Part shown: one piece after another, positions 58,244 through 64,000 of the stretch | Numbering within the stretch: the first letter of the stretch is position 1 | How the letters are laid out: the number at the start of each line of letters is the position of its first letter | Assembly: GCA_026122225.1 (NCBI GenBank) | Contig: JANEZZ010001643.1 | Location: 124,001 to 188,000, forward strand | DNA length: 64,000 nucleotides | Source of the DNA: Heloderma charlesbogerti | Lineage: Eukaryota > Chordata > Lepidosauria > Squamata > Helodermatidae | Reading direction: 5' to 3' | The notes under the pieces: generated by a model | Told to the model about the DNA's origin: nothing | What the model saw: the letters and a program-made list of their open reading frames with translations, nothing else | The model's database searches: none | Position numbers and translations under genes: made by a program

Positions 58244-59084
58244 CTTACTTCTAGGGATGGCAGAGAATTCCACCATGGATCTCAGAGAGGCCGAATGCCA
58301 GTGCATTCGGCCACCCGAAATCTGTGGTGGAACGGCCTGCCACTCCCCCGCCACCCCCTGCGGATCCCCCCGGGACGAGACTTACTTGGGGCGGATCTTC
58401 CGGGCGGCGGCAGCTCCGGCGGCAGCTCCGGCAGCAGTGGCGGCGGCAGCAGTGGCAGCTGGTCTTCTGACCGGCTGCCGCCGCCGCCATTTGCAGTTTT
58501 TTTGTTGTTTTTTTACACACACGTGATAGGCTACGTAAGTTTTTACATAGCCTAAAATGACTGGGTTAAAAAAAAAGGTGTACGCAAATGGCTGTGGCTA
58601 TGGCCGCCGCCATTTGCGTTCCTTATTTTGGGCCGTCTTAGTCTACGTAAATAATTACGTAGACTAAGACGGCGAAAATAAGGGGAACGCAAGTAGCATC
58701 CACTACGCTATTTGCGTTCCCCTTATTTTCTCCGTCTTATTTTACGTAAATATTTACGTAGATTAAGACGTCAAAAATAAGGAACACAAATGGCGGCGGC
58801 CATAGCCGCCGCCATTTGCATACGCGTTTTTCGGTGTGTTTTTTCCCAGAGTACTCCGTGGCCGGAAATCCGGCTGCTGACGGCTCTGGCCTGGCTGGGC
58901 CTGGCCGGCTGCTCCACAGAGCTGCCGCGGAGCACAGCCGGCCGCGGAGGATTCCGGGGGGGGGAGGAACGTAGTGCCTCCCCTCCTGTCCAGGATTCTG
59001 GGCGGAGGGATGGAATGCCTCCCCCCGCACCATAAACATAATCCGCGAACAGGTAAGTTATTTTCGTACATCTCTACTTACTTC
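58244..59084. mobile_element. GC-rich foldback hAT-type element with 8-bp TSD
   Basis: The element is 58252-59076 (825 bp), with exact octamers cttacttc at 58244-58251 and 59077-59084. It starts TAGGGATGGCAGAGAAT and ends TTTTCGTACATCTCTA. It is the same subfamily as 25233-26224 in reverse orientation. It has a hairpin ggccgaatgccagtgcattcggcc at about 58289-58312 and GGCGGC-rich blocks. CAAATGGCGGC is at 58787-58797, with inverse copies at 58606-58616 and 58808-58818. GTCTACGTAAATAATTACGTAGAC-type palindromes lie near 58640 and 58740. Splice-donor consensus points out at both ends: CCAA|GTAAGT on minus (58386/58385) and ACAG|GTAAGT on plus (59052/59053). No transposase is encoded. Confidence 0.92.
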
Positions 59085-59794
59085 TGAAATGAGATTTATA
59101 GGATTGAACTGTAAGTGAGAGAATGGACAGGACAAGAGCTAATGTTGCACTACTGCCAGCACAAAATTGTGCATGGAGGTAGTGCGCTTGTGCACTCCAG
59201 ATTTGGAGCAGCATTGCAGTAATCATCGTTTGTGCCAGGGCCCAGCCCTGTAATAGGCAAACCATTATTTATTTATTTATTTTACCTTTGAAAATGTGCA
59301 GCATGGAATTTCCTCCTAGATGAGTCATCAGAACACTTTGTGGAATAGGTTTTCAGGTCAGAGAGGTAGGAAGCAGCCTGGGACTGTATAAGGACTATAA
59401 TGAGAGAGGTTGCAGTAGAACCTTTTGCCTTTTCCTTATCTAAGTTCCCTGATGATTCAGGGCACATGAACGCTTTGCTACGGAACGAATTCTTTCTGTT
59501 GACACAGGAGCATTTTGCAATATTGAACGGAAAGTACACCTTTGGTAAAGTTCTGATAAGTCTTCCAAGGGGTAGCAACTACTAACTGACTGACGGCCTT
59601 CTGAATTATGCCCACAATTGAACAATAAGAATAGCTGAACAGAAGAATCTCTTATTGGAACACCTGTGCAATGGATCCGGTCGCAATTCTCAGTGGAGGT
59701 CACTAAAGGCCATGACATACATTATGTGACAACAAACTGGAGTTTGCTACAGATTACACATTCAGCAGGAAGCAATAACCAAGCCACAGTCTGT
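59085..59794. other. No recognisable gene
   Basis: Unassigned DNA with an attt-rich run near 59265-59282. Confidence 0.45.
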
Positions 59795-62700
59795 CTGATT
59801 ATTATGTTGTTGTTGTTCAGTCGTTCAGTCGTGTCCGACTCTTCGTGACCCCATGGACCATAGCACGCCAGGCCTTCCTGTCCTGCGCTCTCTCCCGGAG
59901 CGTGCTCAACTTCATATTCATTGCATCCGTGATGCTATCTAGCCATCTCATCCTCTGCCGTCCCCTTCTCCTTTTGCCTTCAGTCTTTCCCAGCATCAGG
60001 GTCTTTTCCAGGGAGTTTTCTCTTCGCATTAGGTGGCCAAAATATTGGAGCTTCAGCTTCATTATCTGTCCTTCCAATGAGCACTCAGGGTTGATTTCCT
60101 TTAGGATGGACTGATTTGACCTCCTTGCAGTCCAGGGGACTCGTAAGAGTCTTCTCCAGCACCACAGCTCGAAAGCATCAATTCTTCGGCGCTCAGCCTT
60201 CCTTATAGTCCAGCTCTCACAGCCATACATTACTACTGGGAAAACCATAGCTTTGATTAGACGGACCTTTGTCGGCAAGGTGATGTCTCTGCTTCTTACT
60301 ATGCTGTCTAGGTTGGCCATAGCTTTCCTCCCGAGGAGCAAGCGTCTTTTAATTTCATGGCTACAGTCACCGTCTGCGGTGATCTTGGAGCCCAAGAAAG
60401 TAAAATCTGTCACTGCTTCCATTTCTTCCCCTTCTATATGCCAGGAAGTGATGGGGCCAGATGCCATGATCTTAGTTTTTTTAATGTTGAGTTTCAAACC
60501 AGCTTTTGCACTCTCCTCTTTCACCCTCAACAAGAGGCTCTTGAGATCCTCTTCGCTTTCTGCCATTAGGGTGGTATCGTCTGCATATCGGAGGTTGTTG
60601 ATAATTCTCCCGGCAATCTTAATTCCGACCTCTGATTCATCCAACCCGGCATTTCTCATGATGTACTCTGCATATAAGTTAAATAAGCAGGGTGACAATA
60701 TGCAGCCTTGTCGTACTCCTTTCCCAATTTTGAACCAATCGGTTGTTCCATGTCTGGTTCTTACTGTTGCTTCTTGACCCTCGTACAGGTTTCTCAGGAG
60801 ACAGGTAAGGTGGTCTGGTACTCCCATCACTTTAAGAATTTGCCACAGTTTGTTGTGATCCACACAATCAAAGGCTTTAGCGTAGTCAATGAAGCAGAAA
60901 TAGACATTTTTCTGGAATTCTCTTGCTTTCTCCATGATGCAGCGAATGTTGGCGATTTGATCTCTAGTTCCTCTGCCTCTTCTAAACCCAGCTTGTACTT
61001 CCGGTAGTTCTCGGTTCGCATACTGCTGAAGCCTAGCTTGTAGGATTTTGAGCATCACCTTGCTGGCATGTGAAATGAGCGCAATGGTGCGGTAGTTTGA
61101 ACACTCTTTGGCGTTGCCCTTCTTTGGAATTGGAATGTAAACTGACCTTTTCCAGTCTTGTGGCCACTGTTGAGTGTTCCAGATTTGTTGGCATATTGAA
61201 TGCAGCACTTTAACAGCATCATCTTTTAGGATTTTAAATAGCTCGGCTGGAATACTGTCATCTCCGCTAGCTTTGTTGTTACTAATGCTTCCTAAGGCCC
61301 ACTTGACTTCACTCTCGAGGATGTCCGGCTCAAGTTCAGTGACCGCACTATCATGGCTATCAGGGACATTCAGATCTTTCCTGTATAGTTCTTCTGTGTA
61401 TTCTTGCCACCTCTTCTTAATCTCCTCTGCTTCTGTTAGGTCTCTGCCTTCTTTGTCCTTTATCATGCCCGTCTTTGCACAAAACGTTCCCTTGAGATCT
61501 CCAATTTTCTTGAAGAGATCTCTAGTCTTTCCCATTCTGTTGTTTTCCTCGATTTCTTTGCATTGTTCATTTAAGAAGGCCTTCTTGTCTCTCCTTGCTA
61601 TTCTCTGGAACTCTGCATTCAGTTGGGTATATCTTCCCCTTTCTCCCTTGCTTTTCGCTTCCCTTCTTTCATGAGCTACTTGTAAAGCCTCATTAGACAG
61701 CCACTTGGCTTTCATGCATTTCTTTTTCTTTGGGACGGATTTCGTTGCTGCCTCCTGAACAATGTTACGGACCTCCGTCCATAGTTCCTCAGGCACTCTG
61801 TCTATCAGGTCTAATCCCTGAAATCTATTCCTCACCTCCACTGTATATTCATCAGGGATATGATTTAGGTCATACCTGAACGGTTTAGTGGTTTTCCCGA
61901 CGTTCTTCAATTTAAGCCGAAATTTTGCAAGAAGCAGCTCATGATCTGAGCCACAGTCAGCTCCAGGTCTTGTTTTGACTGACTGTATGGAGCTTCTCCA
62001 TCTTTGGCTGCAAAGGACATAATCAATCTGATTTCGATATTGACCATCTGGTGATGTCCATGTGTAGAGTCGCCTCTTGTGTTGTTGGAAAAGAGTGTTT
62101 GCTATGATCAGCGTGTTGTCTTGGCAAAACTCTATTAGCCTTTGTCCTGCTTCATTTTGTACACCAAGGCCATGCTTGCCTGTTATCCCGGTGATTTCTT
62201 GACTTCCTACTTTAGCATTCCAATCCCCTATGATGAAGAGGACATCTTTTTTTGGTGTTAGTTCTAGAAGGTGTTGTAGGTCTTCATAGAACCGATCAAC
62301 CTCAGCTTCTTCGGCCTCAGTGGTTGGGGCATAGACTTGAATTACTGTGATGTTGAATGGTTTGCCTTGGATTCGTACTGAGATCATTCTATCATTTTTA
62401 AGATTGTACCCCAGTACTGCTTTTCCCACCCTTTTGTTGACTATGAGTGCTACTCCATTTCTTCTAAGGGATTCTTGCCCACAATAGTAGATATGATGGT
62501 CACCTGAATTAAATTCGCCCATGCCTGTCCATTTTAGTTCACTGATTCCCAAGATGTCGATGTTCAATCTTGCCATCTCATGCTTGACCACCTCCAGCTT
62601 ACCTTGATTCATTGATCTGACATTCCAGGTTCCTAAACAATATTGTTCTTTACAGCATCGGATTTTCTTTTCACCACCAGACACATCCACAGCTGAGTGT

Positions 62701-63036
62701 CCTTTCGGGTTTGGCCCAGCCGCTTCACTCTTTCTGGCGCTACTTGGAAATACCCTCTGCTCTTCCCCAGTAGCATATTGGACACCTTCCGACCTGAGGG
62801 GCTCATCTTCCGGCGTCATATCTTTTAGCCTTGTGATACTTTCCATGGGGTTTTCTTGGCAAGAATACTGGAGTGGGTTGCCATTTCCTTCTCCAGTGGA
62901 CCACATTTTGTCAGAACTCTCTGCCATGACCTGTCCGTCTTGGGTGGCCCTGCACGGCATAGCTTATGGCTTCACTGAGTTACGCAAGCCCCTTCGCCAC
63001 AACAAGGCAGTGATCCATGAAGGGGCTGATTATTAT
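59795..63036 (-). mobile_element. Full-length, apparently intact BovB LINE with perfect TSD
   Basis: The element proper is 59806-63025 (3220 bp). It is flanked by an exact 11-bp duplication, ctgattattat, at 59795-59805 and 63026-63036. On the minus strand it begins cccctTCATGGATCACTGCC and ends gacgactgaacaacaacaac, the short repeat tail usual for RTE/BovB elements in place of poly-A. Both ends coincide with those of the older full-length copy at 8519-11733. A single ORF covers nearly the whole element. Complete ends, a perfect TSD and an open ORF together indicate a young insertion that could still be active. BovB is widely known for horizontal transfer among squamates, ruminants and other animals. 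Confidence 0.97.
59817..62960 (-). CDS. BovB endonuclease-reverse transcriptase, 1047 aa, intact
   Basis: Target-primed retrotransposition enzyme. The N-terminal apurinic-endonuclease-like domain covers about residues 107-347: LGTWNVRSM (109-117), SELKW with its Glu near 141, VYAPT (209-213), GDWNAKVG (245-252), IDYVL (312-316) and GSDHELL (337-343). A Lys-rich linker follows (near 411-418). The reverse transcriptase covers about 600-870: IPIPKKG (609-615), AGFRRGRGTRDQ (657-668), FIDYAKAFD (690-698, first catalytic Asp), GVRQGCILSP (748-757), YADD (792-795) and FLGSKI (855-860). The C-terminal region ends HGVTKSRTRLND. There are no internal stops. The ATG at 62960 is preceded by an in-frame TAA two codons upstream, so it is the first possible start. 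A 12-codon ORF (MDHCLVVAKGLA) starts near the element's 5' end, upstream of it. Confidence 0.95.
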   Translation of the reverse strand: MPCRATQDGQVMAESSDKMWSTGEGNGNPLQYSCQENPMESITRLKDMTPEDEPLRSEGVQYATGEEQRVFPSSARKSEAAGPNPKGHSAVDVSGGEKKIRCCKEQYCLGTWNVRSMNQGKLEVVKHEMARLNIDILGISELKWTGMGEFNSGDHHIYYCGQESLRRNGVALIVNKRVGKAVLGYNLKNDRMISVRIQGKPFNITVIQVYAPTTEAEEAEVDRFYEDLQHLLELTPKKDVLFIIGDWNAKVGSQEITGITGKHGLGVQNEAGQRLIEFCQDNTLIIANTLFQQHKRRLYTWTSPDGQYRNQIDYVLCSQRWRSSIQSVKTRPGADCGSDHELLLAKFRLKLKNVGKTTKPFRYDLNHIPDEYTVEVRNRFQGLDLIDRVPEELWTEVRNIVQEAATKSVPKKKKCMKAKWLSNEALQVAHERREAKSKGERGRYTQLNAEFQRIARRDKKAFLNEQCKEIEENNRMGKTRDLFKKIGDLKGTFCAKTGMIKDKEGRDLTEAEEIKKRWQEYTEELYRKDLNVPDSHDSAVTELEPDILESEVKWALGSISNNKASGDDSIPAELFKILKDDAVKVLHSICQQIWNTQQWPQDWKRSVYIPIPKKGNAKECSNYRTIALISHASKVMLKILQARLQQYANRELPEVQAGFRRGRGTRDQIANIRCIMEKAREFQKNVYFCFIDYAKAFDCVDHNKLWQILKVMGVPDHLTCLLRNLYEGQEATVRTRHGTTDWFKIGKGVRQGCILSPCLFNLYAEYIMRNAGLDESEVGIKIAGRIINNLRYADDTTLMAESEEDLKSLLLRVKEESAKAGLKLNIKKTKIMASGPITSWHIEGEEMEAVTDFTFLGSKITADGDCSHEIKRRLLLGRKAMANLDSIVRSRDITLPTKVRLIKAMVFPVVMYGCESWTIRKAERRRIDAFELWCWRRLLRVPWTARRSNQSILKEINPECSLEGQIMKLKLQYFGHLMRRENSLEKTLMLGKTEGKRRRGRQRMRWLDSITDAMNMKLSTLRERAQDRKAWRAMVHGVTKSRTRLND

Positions 63037-64000
63037 ACCTACATGGAAAATATGTTTGCAAATACATTCTTCTCACATTCACACTTGATATTTTTCAGTG
63101 TTCACTTTTTTAAAAATCATACATGTATACCTAAAAATGTGTCAAGAAGAGCTTCCAGAATGCATCAGTGGTTTAGGCATAGCATTTCTTGTCCTGGCTT
63201 AGACATAACCCCCATGGTTCCTTCCAATTCCATTACTATTATTTTAGGATTTAGCATGCTAGGGAGATCAAACAGTTTCAGTATAGCAGCTGAGTTCAGT
63301 GTAGCAGCTGAGGACACAAATCTGCAGGAAAGTGCCTCTTTATGAGTAATCCTATAGTAGCAAATGCCTTTGATCTTGATAGTAAAATCAAGAGAGACTT
63401 TAACATTTCACTGCGCTTTTTCATTTCTATTGATTGGGTCATCATGCATTGTTTCTCTGCTATCACCTCATCTTGTTTTTTTCGACAACTAAACTTTTCC
63501 ACAGCATTTGTACATATTACATTCAACACCTTCTCTATCCATGCATCAGATTAAGTAGGCTACTGACTATGAAAGCTCAAGCTACAATCTGATAAAGTAT
63601 TTAAGGTTCCATATTTATTTTTGTCCTGCTTGTGCTAATATAGCTGTTCTGGAAACTGCTGCCATCAATCCCACTAATAGTAAGCTTAGCTGATAGGAGT
63701 CACTACAGGACCATGGAGAAACAATGGGAGATACCAATATGCTCAGGGGAACCCTAAGGCTGGCTGAAGTACAAAAAACAAAAGCAAAAACAAAAACATT
63801 AAAAAAAAGAAACCTAAGGGGCCAACTCCACTGCAACAGCCCAATTAAGATTAAGCATGCTCTGTAGCCATGGAATATTGAGTGTCAGATGGAAAAGGAA
63901 AATAGAGAACCCAGGGGGAGGATGGGATGGACTATCTTGGAGGATGGCATGGCTGGCTGGAACCCTAAACATGAGCATTTTTGTTAGGAGGCAAGGACAC
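63037..64000. other. No recognisable gene
   Basis: AT-rich unassigned sequence to the window end, with A-rich stretches near 63775-63815. Open frames are short and without motifs. Confidence 0.5.

Noticed and set aside
59845..60114. Plus-strand open frames across the BovB
   Set aside because: They are antisense shadows of the intact minus-strand ORF. Similar shadows occur over the 8.5-11.7 kb and 34-35 kb copies.

Overview
This window is vertebrate nuclear DNA, almost certainly from a squamate reptile (lizard or snake). The evidence is the repeat mixture: several BovB (RTE-clade) LINEs, a Sauria-type SINE whose tail matches the BovB 3' end, CR1 and L2 LINE ends, a DIRS-like remnant, Gypsy-type solo LTRs, a 5S-rRNA-derived SINE, tRNA-derived SINEs, and many non-autonomous DNA transposons. 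There are no operons, CRISPR arrays or other prokaryotic signals. No host gene can be named. Two short frame-0 open segments with good splice sites (36036-36098 and 57268-57333, both +) are candidate exons, so much of the window may be intron or intergenic DNA.

Layout. 0.6-3 kb: a hAT-type element with an 8-bp target-site duplication (TSD), a BovB fragment, and a GC-rich foldback element split by a solo LTR. 4-8.5 kb: SINEs, palindromic MITEs and L2 tails. 8.5-11.75 kb: a full-length but broken BovB with a 13-bp TSD. 13-26 kb: a cluster of GC-rich foldback elements with TAGGGATG ends, a second BovB with a 14-bp TSD, an L1/Tx1-like LINE fragment and an inverted pair of LINE-like repeats. 28.7-36 kb: L2, CR1, a solo LTR and a diverged RTE. 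38-46.7 kb: hairpin MITEs, an L2 copy cut by a Sauria SINE and a hAT element, more hAT elements, CR1 and a 5S-derived SINE. 47.7-54 kb: DIRS-like remnant and a long CR1. 57.3-59.1 kb: candidate exon, SINE and foldback element. 59.8-63.04 kb: a full-length BovB with a perfect 11-bp TSD and one uninterrupted 1047-codon ORF in which the endonuclease and reverse-transcriptase motifs are all present.

Main points of interest. (1) The 59.8-63.0 kb BovB looks young and possibly retrotransposition-competent. (2) The TAGGGATG-ended, Ac-like hAT elements are GC-rich islands. Ten of their ends carry a 5' splice-site consensus pointing out of the element, next to YY1-like motifs (CAAATGGCGGC). They look like portable bidirectional first exons or promoters. 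(3) One hAT insertion site in a BovB copy (8-bp TSD gagagtgc) is found as two separate half-junctions, at 15.38 kb and 20.28 kb and in permuted order, which points to a rearrangement. All functional statements are inferred from sequence by eye; no alignment or database search was run.
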